Source: Bos javanicus (taxonomy: Eukaryota > Chordata > Mammalia > Artiodactyla > Bovidae). From it: a stretch of 64,000 nt of DNA. Of the stretch, positions 12,642 to 24,783 are shown one piece after another. Each line of letters starts with the position of its first letter. Position 1 is the first letter of the stretch. Position numbers and translations under genes: made by a program. Where the stretch lies: contig NW_026894342.1 in assembly GCF_032452875.1 (NCBI RefSeq), forward strand, positions 1 to 64,000. Reading direction: 5' to 3'. The notes beneath the pieces are model-generated. The model ran no database searches. It saw only the letters and a list, made by a program, of their open reading frames with translations, and was not told the DNA's origin.

Positions 12642-14544
12642 CTGGGCCTGCTGAGCTGCGTGATTACTGTCTGCTCATCTGCTTGACAATTGCCAGCTGA
12701 GCTGCACGATTCCTGCCTGTCATCTGCTTGACAATTGCCAGCTGTGCTGCATAATTCCTGCTGTTCAGCTGCTTGATTATTGCCAGCTGAGCAGCATGAT
12801 TCCTCACACCTGAGTTCCATGATTATTGCCTGCTGACTGTTTGATTCGTGCCTACTCAGCTCTTTGTTTATTGCCTCCAGAGGCACATGATCAGTGTATG
12901 ATAGCAAACATGATCAGCGCATGATCAGTCACATGATCAGCGCCATTAAGTCACGTGATCACTACATGATAGTCATGTGATCAGTCCATGCTCAGTCACG
13001 GTATCAGTGCATGATCAGCCACGTGATCAGTGCATGATCTGTCACAAGATTAGTGTATGATCATCCACGTGATCAGTGCACGGGCAGTCATGTGATCAGT
13101 GCATGATATAGACGTGAACAGTGCATGATCAGTCTCGTGATCAGTGCATGATAGCCACGTGATCAGTGCATGATCAGTCACCTGATGGGTGTATGATCAT
13201 TCACGTGACCTGTACATGGTAGCTACATGATCATTTCATGATCAGCCACGTGAGTAGTTCATGATAGCCACGTGATTACTGCATTATCAGTCACGTGATC
13301 AGTGCATGATCAGTCATGTGACCAGTACATGGTAGCTGCGTGATCTTGGCATGATCAGCCACGTGAGCAGTGCATGATAGCCACGTGATCAGTGCATGAT
13401 CAGACACGAGATCAGTGCATGATCAGTCACGTGATCAGTGCATGATCAGCCACGTGATCAGTGCATGACCAGGCACGTGATCAGTGTATGTCCAGCCAAG
13501 TGATCAGTGCATGATAGCCACGTGATCAGTGCATGATCAGTCACGTGATCAGTGCATGTTCAGTTATGTGATCAGTGTATGATCAGCCACGTGATCAGTG
13601 CATGATCAGCCACATGATCAGTGCATGATCAATTACGTGATCAGTGCATGATCAGTCACGTGACCAGTACATGGTAGCTACGTGATCATTGCCTGATCAG
13701 CCACGTGATCAGTGCATGATAGCCACGTGATCAGTGCATGATAGCCACGTGATCAGTGCATGATCAGTCATGTGATACGTGTGTGATCAGCCACGTGATC
13801 AGTGCATGATATCCACGTGATCAGTGCATGACAGCCACGTGATCAGTGCATGAGAGCCACGGGATCAGTGCATGATCAGTCACGTGATACTTGTGTGATC
13901 AGCCACGTGATCAGTGCATGATGAGCCACGTGATCAGTGCAGGATCAATTACGTGATCAGTGCATGATCAGTCACGTGACCAGTACATGGTTGCTACGTG
14001 ATCGTTGCATGATCAGCCACGTGAGCAGAGCATGATAGCCACGTGATCAGTGCATGATCAGTCACGTGATCAGTACATGATCAGTCACGTGAACAGTGCA
14101 TGATCATTTACGTGATCTTTGCATGATCAGTCACGTGACCAGTATATGGTTGCTACGTGATCATTCCATGACGAGCCACGTGAGCAGTGCATGATAGCCA
14201 CGTGATGTGTGCATGAGTTACGTGAGCAGAGTATGATCAGCCACGTGATCAGTGCATGAGTGCCACGTGATCAGTGCATGATATGTCACGTGACAGGTGT
14301 GTGATCAGCCACGTGAACAGTGCATGTTCAGCCACGTGATCAGTGCATGATAGCCACGTGATCAGTGCATGATCAGTTACGTGAGCAGTGTATGATCAGC
14401 CACGTGATCAGTGCATGGTCAGACACGTGAACAGTGTATGATCAGCCACGTGATCAGTGCATGATATCCAAGTGATCAGTGCATGATCATCACGTGATCA
14501 GTATATGATCAGCCACGTGAACAGTGCATGCTCAGTCACGTGAT
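12642..14544. repeat. HOR unit 7 (1903 bp), complete unit with core deletion
   Basis: The core spans 12642-12886 and is one base short: it reads CCTGCTGTTCAG where others read CCTGCCTG. All ten modules are present in order. M4 reads GATTACTGCATTATCAG and M5 reads GATCTTGGC. M8 has GATACTTGTGTG near 13886. Unit 10 shares this combination of changes with the core deletion. Confidence 0.92.
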
Positions 14545-16062
14545 CTGGGCCTGCTGAGCTGCGTGATTACTGTCTGCTCATCTGCTTGACAATTGCCAGC
14601 TGAGCTGCACGATTCCTGCCTGTCATCTGCTTGACAATTGCCAGCTGTGCTGCGTAATTCCTGCCTGCTCAGCTGCTTGATTATTGCCAGCTGAGCAGCA
14701 TGATTCCTCACACCTGAGTTCCATGATTATTGCCTGCTGACTGTTTGATTCGTGCCTACTCAGCTCTTTGTTTATTGCCTCCAGAGGCACATGATCAGTG
14801 TATGATAGCAAACATGATCAGCGCATGATCAGTCACATGATCAGCGCCATTAAGTCACGTGATCACTACATGATAGTCATGTGATCAGTCCATGCTCAGT
14901 CACGGTATCAGTGCATGATCAGCCACGTGATCAGTGCATGATCAGTCACGTGATCAGTGCATGATCAGCCACGTGATCAGTGCATGATCAGGCACGTGAT
15001 CAGTGCATGTCCAGCCACGTGATCAGTGCATGATAGCCACGTGATCAGTGCATGATCAGTCACGTGATCAGTGCATGATCAGTCATGTGATCAGTGCATG
15101 ATCAGCCACGTGATCAGTGCATGATCAGCCACGTGATCAGTGCATGATCAGTTACGTGATCAGTGCATGATCAGTCACGTGACCAGTACAAGGTAGCTAC
15201 GTGATCATTGCATGATCAGCCACGTGATCAGTGCATGATAGCCACGTGATCAGTGCATGATAGCCACGTGATCAGTGCATGATCAGTCATGTGATACGTG
15301 TGTGATCAGCCACGTGATCAGTGCATGATATCCACGTGATCAGTGCATGACAGCCACGTGATCAGTGCATGAGAGCCACGTGATCAGTGCATGATCAGTC
15401 ACGTGATACATGTGTGATCAGCCACGTGATCAGTGCATGATCAGCCACGTGATCAGTGCATGATCAATTACGTGATCAGTGCATGATAGTCACGTGACCA
15501 GTACATGGTTGCTACGTGATCGTTGCATGATAAGCCACGTGAGCAGAGCATGATAGCCACGTGATCAGTGCATGATCAGTCACGTGATCAGTACATGATC
15601 AGTCACGTGAACAGTGCATGATCATTTACGTGATCTGTGCATGATCAGTCACGTGACCAGTATATGGTTGCTACGTGATCATTCCATGACGAGCCACGTG
15701 AGCAGTGCATGATAGCCACGTGATGTGTGCATGAGTTACGTGAGCAGAGTATGATCAGCCACGTGATCAGTGCATGAGTGCCACGTGATCAGTGCATGAT
15801 ATGTCACGTGACAGGTGTGTGATCAGCCACGTGAACAGTGCATGTTCAGCCACGTGATCAGTGCATGATAGCCACGTGATCAGTGCATGATCAGTTACGT
15901 GAGCAGTGTATGATCAGCCACGTGATCAGTGCATGGTCAGACACGTGAACAGTGTATGATCAGCCACGTGATCAGTGCATGATATCCAAGTGATCAGTGC
16001 ATGATCATCACGTGATCAGTGTATGATCAGCCACGTGAACAGTGCATGCTCAGTCACGTGAT
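14545..16062. repeat. HOR unit 8 (1518 bp), lacking M2-M5
   Basis: The core is at 14545-14790. After M1 (CACGGTATCAG near 14901) the sequence passes through near-consensus monomers into M6 (GATCAGGCACG near 14989), so the M2-M5 run is gone. M7-M10 follow. The 386-bp shortfall equals about 17 monomers. Unit 16 has the same length and the same gap. Confidence 0.9.
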
Positions 16063-17420
16063 CTGGGCCTGCTGAGCTGCGTGATTACTGTCTGCTCATC
16101 TGCTTGACAATTGCCAGCTGAGCTGCACGATTCCTGCCTGTCATCTGCTTGACAATTGCCAGCTGTGCTGCGTAATTCCTGCCTGCTCAGCTGCTTGATT
16201 ATTGCCAGCTGAGCAGCATGATTCCTCACACCTGAGTTCCATGATTATTGCCTGCTGACTGTTTGATTCGTGCCTACTCAGCTCTTTGTTTATTGCCTCC
16301 AGAGGCACATGATCAGTGTATGATAGCAAACATGATCAGCGCATGATCAGTCACATGATCAGCGCCATTAAGTCACGTGATCACTACATGATAGTCATGT
16401 GATCAGTCCATGCTCAGTCACGGTATCAGTGCATGATCAGCCACGTGATCAGTGCATGATCTGTCACAAGATTAGTGTATGATCATCCACGTGATCAGTG
16501 CACGGGCAGTCATGAGATCAGTGCATGATATAGACGTGAACAGTGCATGATCAGTCTCGTGATCAGTGCATGATAGCCACGTGATCAGTGCATGATCAGT
16601 CACCTGATGGGTGTATGATTATTCACGTGACCTGTACATGGTAGCTACATGATCATTGCATGATCAGCCACGTGAGTAGTGCATGATAGCCACGTGATCA
16701 CTGCATTATCAGTCACGTGATCAGTGCATGATCAGTCATGTGACCAGTACATGATAGCTGCGTGATCATGGCATGATCAGCCACGTGATCAGTGCATGAT
16801 ACCACGTGATCAGTGCATGATCAGTCACGTGATCAGTGCATGATCAGCCACGTGATCAGTGCATGATCAGCCACGTGATCAGTGCATGATCAGCCACGTG
16901 ATCAGTGCATGATCAGTCACGTGATCAGTACATGGTAGCTACGTGATCAGTGCATGATCAGCCACGTGATCAGTGCATGATAGCCACGTGATCAGTGCAT
17001 GATCAGCCACGTGATCAGTGCATGATCAGTCATGTGATACGTGTGATCAGCCACGTGATCAGTGCATGATAGCCACGTGATCAGTGCATGATCAGCCACG
17101 TGATCAGTGCATGATAGCCACGTGATCAGTGCATGATCAGTCACGTGATCATGTGTGATCAGCCACGTGATCAGTGCATGATCAGCCACGTGATCAGTGC
17201 ATGATCAGGCACGTGATCAGTGCATGTCAGCCAAGTGATCAGTGCATGATAGCCACGTGATCAGTGCATGATCAGCCACGTGATCAGTGCATGGTCAGAC
17301 ACGTGAACAGTGTATGATCAGCCACGTGATCAGTGCATGATATCCAAGTGATCAGTGCATGATCATCACGTGATCAGTGTATGATCAACCACGTGAACAG
17401 TGCATGCTCAGTCACGTGAT
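16063..17420. repeat. HOR unit 9 (1358 bp), short type
   Basis: The core is at 16063-16308. M1-M5 are present, then a run of near-consensus monomers (about 16781-17290) replaces M6-M8. M9 and the first half of M10 are absent. The unit resumes at GGTCAGACACG near 17291. Units 11 and 14 share this length. The 546-bp shortfall corresponds to about 24 monomers. Confidence 0.9.
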
Positions 17421-19230
17421 CTGGGCCTGCTGAGCTGCGTGATTACTGACTGCTCATCTGCTTGACAATTGCCAGCTGAGCTGCACGATTCCTGCCTGTC
17501 ATCTGCTTGACAATTGCCAGCTGTGCTGCATAATTCCTGCTGTTCAGCTGCTTGATTATTGCCAGCTGAGCAGCATGATTCCTCACACCTGAGTTCCATG
17601 ATTATTGCCTGCTGACTGTTTGATTCGTGCCTACTCAGCTCTTTGTTTATTGCCTCCAGAGGCACATGATCAGTGTATGATAGCAAACATGATCAGCGCA
17701 TGATCAGTCACATGATCAGTGCCATTAAGTCACGTGATCACTATATGATAGTCATGTGATCAGTCCATGCTCAGTCACAGTATCAGTGCATGATCAGCCA
17801 CGTGATCAGTACATGATCTGTCACAAGATTAGTGTATGATCATCCACGTGATCAGTGCACGGGCAGTCATGTGATCAGTGCATGATATAGACGTGAACAG
17901 TGCATGATCAGTCTCGTGATCAGTGCATGATAGCCACGTGATCAGTGCATGATCAGTCACCTGATGGGTGTATGATCATTCACGTGACCTGTACATGGTA
18001 GCTACATGATCATTGCATGATCAGCCACGTGAGTAGTTCATGATAGCCACGTGATTACTGCATTATCAGTCACGTGATCAGTGCATGATCAGTCATGTGA
18101 CCAGTACATGGTAGCTGCGTGATCTTGGCATGATCAGCCACGTGAGCAGTGCATGATAGCCACGTGATCAGTGCATGATCAGACACGTGATCAGTGCATG
18201 ATCAGTCACGTGATCAGTGCATGATCAGCCACGTGATCAGTGCATGATCAGGCACGTGATCAGTGTATGTCAGCCACGTGATCAGTGCATGATCAGCCAC
18301 ATGATCAGTGCATGATCAATTACGTGATCAGTGCATGATCAGTCACGTGACCAGTACATGGTAGCTACGTGATCATTGCATGATCAGCCACGTGATCAGT
18401 GCATGATAGCCACGTGATCAGTGCATGATAGCCACGTGATCAGTGCATGATCAGTCATGTGATACGTGTGTGATCAGCCACGTGATCAGTGCATGATATC
18501 CACGTGATCAGTGCATGACAGCCACGTGATCAGTGCATGAGAGCCACGGGATCAGTGCATGATCAGTCACGTGATACTTGTGTGATCAGCCACGTGATCA
18601 GTGCATGATGAGCCACGTGATCAGTGCAGGATCAATTACGTGATCAGTGCATGATCAGTCACGTGACCAGTACATGGTTGCTACGTGATCGTTGCATGAT
18701 AAGCCACGTGAGCAGAGCATGATAGCCACGTGATCAGTGCATGATCAGTCACGTGATCAGTACATGATCAGTCACGTGAACAGTGCATGATCATTTACGT
18801 GATCTTTGCATGATCAGTCACGTACCAGTATATGGTTGCTACGTGATCATTCCATGACGAGCCACGTGAGCAGTGCATGATAGCCACGTGATGTGTGCAT
18901 GAGTTACGTGAGCAGAGTATGATCAGCCACGTGATCAGTGCATGAGTGCCACGTGATCAGTGCATGATATGTCACGTGACAGGTGTGTGATCAGCCACGT
19001 GAACAGTGCATGTTCAGCCACGTGATCAGTGCATGATAGCCACGTGATCAGTGCATGATCAGTTACGTGAGCAGTGTATGATCAGCCACGTGATCAGTGC
19101 ATGGTCAGACACGTGAACAGTGTATGATCAGCCACGTGATCAGTGCATGATATCCAAGTGATCAGTGCATGATCATCACGTGATCAGTGTATGATCAGCC
19201 ACGTGAACAGTGCATGCTCAGTCACGTGAT
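17421..19230. repeat. HOR unit 10 (1810 bp), partner of a short unit
   Basis: The core spans 17421-17665 and has the same one-base deletion as unit 7, plus a private TACTGACTGC change. M1 has GATCAGTGCCATTAAG, with CACAGTATCAG and GATCAGTACATG as in units 2 and 4. M4-M5 repeat the GCATTATCAG and GATCTTGGC pair of unit 7. Four monomers are missing around M6/M7 (94 bp below 1,904), a gap shared with unit 12. M8-M10 are complete, with GATACTTGTGTG near 18572. Confidence 0.9.
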
Positions 19231-20588
19231 CTGGGCCTGCTGAGCTGCGTGATTACTGTCTGCTCATCTGCTTGACAATTGCCAGCTGAGCTGCACGATT
19301 CCTGCCTGTCATCTGCTTGACAATTGCCAGCTGTGCTGCGTAATTCCTGCCTGCTCAGCTGCTTGATTATTGCCAGCTGAGCAGCATGATTCCTCACACC
19401 TGAGTTCCATGATTATTGCCTGCTGACTGTTTGATTCGTGCCTACTCAGCTCTTTGTTTATTGCCTCCAGAGGCACATGATCAGTGTATGATAGCAAACA
19501 TGATCAGCGCATGATCAGTCACATGATCAGCGCCATTAAGTCACGTGATCACTACATGATAGTCATGTGATCAGTCCATGCTCAGTCACGGTATCAGTGC
19601 ATGATCAGCCACGTGATCAGTGCATGATCTGTCACAAGATTAGTGTATGATCATCCACGTGATCAGTGCACGGGCAGTCATGTGATCAGTGCATGATATA
19701 GACGTGAACAGTGCATGATCAGTCTCGTGATCAGTGCATGATAGCCACGTGATCAGTGCATGATCAGTCACCTGATGGGTGTATGATCATTCACGTGACC
19801 TGTACATGGTAGCTACATGATCATTGCATGATCAGCCACGTGAGTAGTGCATGATAGCCACGTGATCACTGCATGATCAGTCACGTGATCAGTGCATGAT
19901 CAGTCATGTGACCAGTACATGGTAGCTGCGTGATCATGGCATGATCAGCCACGTGATCAGTGCATGATAGCCACGTGATCAGTGCATGATCAGTCACGTG
20001 ATCAGTGCATGATCAGCCACGTGATCAGTGCATGATCAGCCACGTGATCAGTGCATGATCAATTACGTGATCAGTGCATGATCAGTCACGTGATCAGTGC
20101 ATGAAGCACGTGATCAGTGCATGATCAGCCACGTGATCAGTGCATGATAGCCACGTGATCAGTGCATGATCAGCCACGTGATCAGTGCATGATCAGTCAT
20201 GTGATCAGTGTGATCAGCCACGTGATCAGTGCATGATAGCCACGTGATCAGTGCATGATCAGCCACGTGATCAGTGCATGAGAGCCACGTGATCAGTGCA
20301 TGATCAGTCACGTGATACAGTGTGATCAGCCACGTGATCAGTGCATGATCAGCCACGTGATCAGTGCATGATCAGGCACGTGATCAGTGCATGATCAGCC
20401 ACGTGATCAGTGCATGATAGCCACGTGATCAGTGCATGATCAGCCACGTGATCAGTGCATGGTCAGACACGTGAACAGTGTATGATCAGCCACGTGATCA
20501 GTGCATGATATCCAAGTGATCAGTGCATGATCATCACGTGATCAGTGTATGATCAGCCACGTGAACAGTGCATGCTCAGTCACGTGAT
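19231..20588. repeat. HOR unit 11 (1358 bp), short type
   Basis: The core is at 19231-19476. M1-M5 lead into near-consensus monomers at about 19941-20455, then GGTCAGACACG near 20460 and the end of M10. M9 is missing, as in unit 9. Local differences from unit 9 include a shortened monomer CATGAAGCACG near 20100. Confidence 0.9.
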
Positions 20589-22400
20589 CTGGGCCTGCTG
20601 AGCTGCGTGATTACTGTCTGCTCATCTGCTTGACAATTGCCAGCTGAGCTGCACGATTCCTGCCTGTCATCTGCTTGACAATTGCCAGCTGTGCTGCATA
20701 ATTCCTGCCTGTTCAGCTGCTTGATTATTCCCAGCTGAGCAGCATGATTCCTCACACCTGAGTTCCATGATTATTGCCTGCTGACTGTTTGATTCGTGCC
20801 TACTCAGCTCTTTGTTTATTGCCTCCAGAGGCACATGATCAGTGTATGATAGCAAACATGATCAGCGCATGATCAGTCACATGATCAGCGCCATTAAGTC
20901 ACGTGATCACTACATGATAGTCATGTGATCAGTCCATGCTCAGTCACGGTATCAGTGCATGATCAGCCACGTGATCAGTGCATGATCTGTCACAAGATTA
21001 GTGTATGATCATCCACGTGATCAGTGCATGGGCAGTCATGTGATCAGTGCATGATATAGACGTGAACAGTGCATGATCAGTCTCGTGATCAGTGCATGAT
21101 AGCCACGTGATCAGTGCATGATCAGTCACCTGATGGGTGTATGATCATTCACGTGACCTGTACATGGTAGCTACATGATCATTGCATGATCAGCCACGTG
21201 AGTAGTGCATGATAGCCACGTGATCACTGCATTATCAGTCACGTGATCAGTGCATGATCAGTCATGTGACCAGTACATGGTAGCTGCGTGATCATGCATG
21301 ATCAGCCACGTGAGCAGTGCATGATAGCCACGTGATCAGTGCATGATCAGACACGTGATCAGTGCATGATCAGTCACGTGATCAGTGCATGATCAGCCAC
21401 GTGATCAGTGCATGATCAGGCACGTGATCAGTGTATGATCAGCCACGTGATCAGTGCATGATCAGCCACGTGATCAGTGCATGATCAATTACGTGATCAG
21501 TGCATGATCAGTCACGTGACCAGTACATGGTAGCTACGTGATCATTGCATGATCAGCCACGTGATCAGTGCATGATAGCCACGTGATCAGTGCATGATAG
21601 CCACGTGATCAGTGCATGATCAGTCATGTGATACGTGTGTGATGAGCCACGTGATCAGTGCATGATATCCACGTGATCAGTGCATGATAGCCACGTGATC
21701 AGTGCATGAGAGCCACGTGATCAGTGCATGATCAGTCACGTGATACATGTGTGATCAGCCACGTGATCAGTGCATGATGAGCCACGTGATCAGTGCATGA
21801 TCAATTACGTGATCAGTGCATGATCAGTCACGTGACCAGTACATGGTTGCTACGTGATCGTTGCATGATCAGCCACGTGAGCAGTGCATGATAGCCACGT
21901 GATCAGTGCATGATCAGTCACGTGATCAGTACATGATCAGTCACGTGAACAGTGCATGATCATTTACGTGATCAGTGCATGATCAGTCACGTGACCAGTA
22001 TATGGTTGCTACGTGATCATTCCATGACGAGCCACGTGAGCAGTGCATGATAGCCACGTGATGTGTGCATGAGTTACGTGAGCAGAGTATGATCAGCCAC
22101 GTGATCAGTGCATGAGTGCCACGTGATCAGTGCATGATATGTCACGTGACAGGTGTGTGATCAGCCACGTGAACAGTGCATGTTCAGCCACGTGATCAGT
22201 GCATGATAGCCACGTGATCAGTGCATGATCAGTTACGTGAGCAGTGTATGATCAGCCACGTGATCAGTGCATGGTCAGACACGTGAACAGTGTATGATCA
22301 GCCACGTGATCAGTGCATGATATCCAAGTGATCAGTGCATGATCATCACGTGATCAGTGTATGATCAGCCACGTGAACAGTGCATGCTCAGTCACGTGAT
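20589..22400. repeat. HOR unit 12 (1812 bp), long partner
   Basis: The core is at 20589-20834. It has CTGCATAATT and CCTGTTCAG but lacks the one-base deletion of units 7 and 10, and has a private ATTATTCCCAGCTG change. It carries the same four-monomer M6/M7 gap as unit 10. Units 11 plus 12 (3,170 bp) mirror units 9 plus 10 (3,168 bp). M2 has the CATGGGC form of the CACGGGC site. Confidence 0.9.
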
Positions 22401-23425
22401 CTGGGCCTGCTGAGCTGCGTGATTACTGTCTGCTCATCTGCTTGACAATTGCCAGCTGAGCTGCACGATTCCTGCCTGTCATCTGCTTGACAATTGCCAG
22501 CTGTGCTGCGTAATTCCTGCCTGCTCAGCTGCTTGATTATTGCCAGCTGAGCAGCATGATTCCTCACACCTGTGTTCCATGATTATTGCCTGCTGACTGT
22601 TTGATTCGTGCCTACTCAGCTCTTTGTTTATTGCCTCCAGAGGCACATGATCAGTGTATGATAGCAAACATGATCAGCGCATGATCAGTCACATGATCAG
22701 CGCCATTAAGTCACGTGATCACTACATGATAGTCATGTGATCAGTCCATGCTCAGTCACGGTATCAGTGCATGATCAGCCACGTGATCAGTGCATGATCA
22801 GTCACGTGATCAGTGCATGATCAGCCACGTGATCAGTGCATGATCAGGCACGTGATCAGTGCATGATCAGCCACGTGATCAGTGCATGATAGCCACGTGA
22901 TCAGTGCATGATCAGTCACGTGATCAGTGCATGATCAGTCACGTGATCAGTGCATGATCAGCCACGTGATCAGTGCATGATCAGCCACGTGATCAGTGCA
23001 TGATCAGTTACGTGATCAGTGCATGATCAGTCACGTGACCAGTACATGGTAGCCACGTGATCATTGCATGATCAGCCACGTGATCAGTGCATGATAGCCA
23101 CGTGATCAGTGCATGATCAGCCACGTGATCAGTGCATGATCAGCCACGTGATCAGTGCATGATCAGCCACGTGATCAGTGCATGATAGCCACGTGATCAG
23201 TGCATGATCAGCCACGTGATCAGTGCATGATCAGCCACGTGATCAGTGCATGATCAGTTACGTGATCAGTGCATGATCAGCCACGTGATCAGTGCATGAT
23301 CAGACACGTGATCAGTGTATGATCAGCCACGTGATCAGTGCATGATATCCAAGTGATCAGTGCATGATCATCACGTGATCAGTGTATGATCAGCCACGTG
23401 AACAGTGCATGCTCAGTCACGTGAT
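22401..23425. repeat. HOR unit 13 (1025 bp), shortest unit
   Basis: The core is at 22401-22646 with CACCTGTGTTCC. It combines both large gaps seen separately elsewhere: M2-M5 absent as in units 8 and 16, and M9 with early M10 absent as in units 9, 11 and 14. What remains is M1, a run of near-consensus monomers (about 22790-23330) and the last part of M10 (GATATCCAAG near 23345). Confidence 0.9.
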
Positions 23426-24783
23426 CAGGGCCTGCTGAGCTGCGTGATTACTGTCTGCTCATCTGCTTGACAATTGCCAGCTGAGCTGCACGATTCCTGC
23501 CTGTCATCTGCTTGACAATTGCCAGCTGTGCTGCGTAATTCCTGCCTGCTCAGCTGCTTGATTATTGCCAGCTGAGCAGCATGATTCCTCACACCTGTGT
23601 TCCATGATTATTGCCTGCTGACTGTTTGATTCGTGCCTACTCAGCTCTTTGTTTATTGCCTCCAGAGGCACATGATCAGTGTATGATAGCAAACATGATC
23701 AGCGCATGATCAGTCACATGATCAGTGCCATTAAGTCACGTGATCACTACATGATAGTCATGTGATCAGTCCATGCTCAGTCACGGTATCAGTGCATGAT
23801 CAGCCACGTGATCAGTGCATGATCTGTCACAAGATTAGTGTATGATCATCCACGTGATCAGTGCATGGGCAGTCATGTGATCAGTGCATGATATAGACGT
23901 GATCAGTGCATGATCAGTCTCGTGATCAGTGCATGATAGCCACGTGATCAGTGCATGATCAGTCACCTGATGGGTGTATGATCATTCACGTGACCTGTAC
24001 ATGGTAGCTACATGATCATTGCATGATCAGCCACGTGATAGTGCATGATAGCCACGTGATCAGTGCATGATCAGTCACGTGATCAGTGCATGATCAGTCA
24101 TGTGACCAGTACATGGTAGCTGCGTGATCATGCATGATCAGCCACGTGATCAGTGCATGATAGCCACGTGATCAGTGCATGATCAGTCACGTGATCAGTG
24201 CATGATCAGCCACGTGATCAGTGCATGATCAGCCACGTGATCAGTGCATGATCAATTACGTGATCAGTGCATGATCAGTCACGTGACCAGTACATGGTAG
24301 CTACGTGATCATTGCATGATCAGCCACGTGATCAGTGCATGATAGCCACGTGATCAGTGCATGATCAGCCACGTGATCAGTGCATGATCAGTCACGTGAT
24401 CAGTGTGATCAGCCACGTGATCAGTGCATGATAGCCACGTGATCAGTGCATGATCAGCCACGTGATCAGTGCATGATAGCCACGTGATCAGTGCATGATC
24501 AGTCACGTGATCATGTGTGATCAGCCACGTGATCAGTGCATGATCAGCCACGTGATCAGTGCATGATCAGCCACGTGATCAGTGCATGATCAGCCACGTG
24601 ATCAGTGCATGATAGCCACGTGATCAGTGCATGATCAGCCACGTGATCAGTGCATGGTCAGACACGTGAACAGTGTATGATCAGCCACGTGATCAGTGCA
24701 TGATATCCAAGTGATCAGTGCATGATCATCACGTGATCAGTGTATGATCAGCCACGTGAACAGTGCATGCTCAGTCACGTGAT
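23426..24783. repeat. HOR unit 14 (1358 bp), short type
   Basis: The core is at 23426-23671. It opens with CAGGGCCTG instead of CTGGGCCTG and carries CACCTGTGTTCC like unit 13, which suggests that the two adjacent cores share recent descent. M1-M5 are followed by near-consensus monomers and the M10 end; M9 is absent. M1 has GATCAGTGCCATTAAG. Confidence 0.9.
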
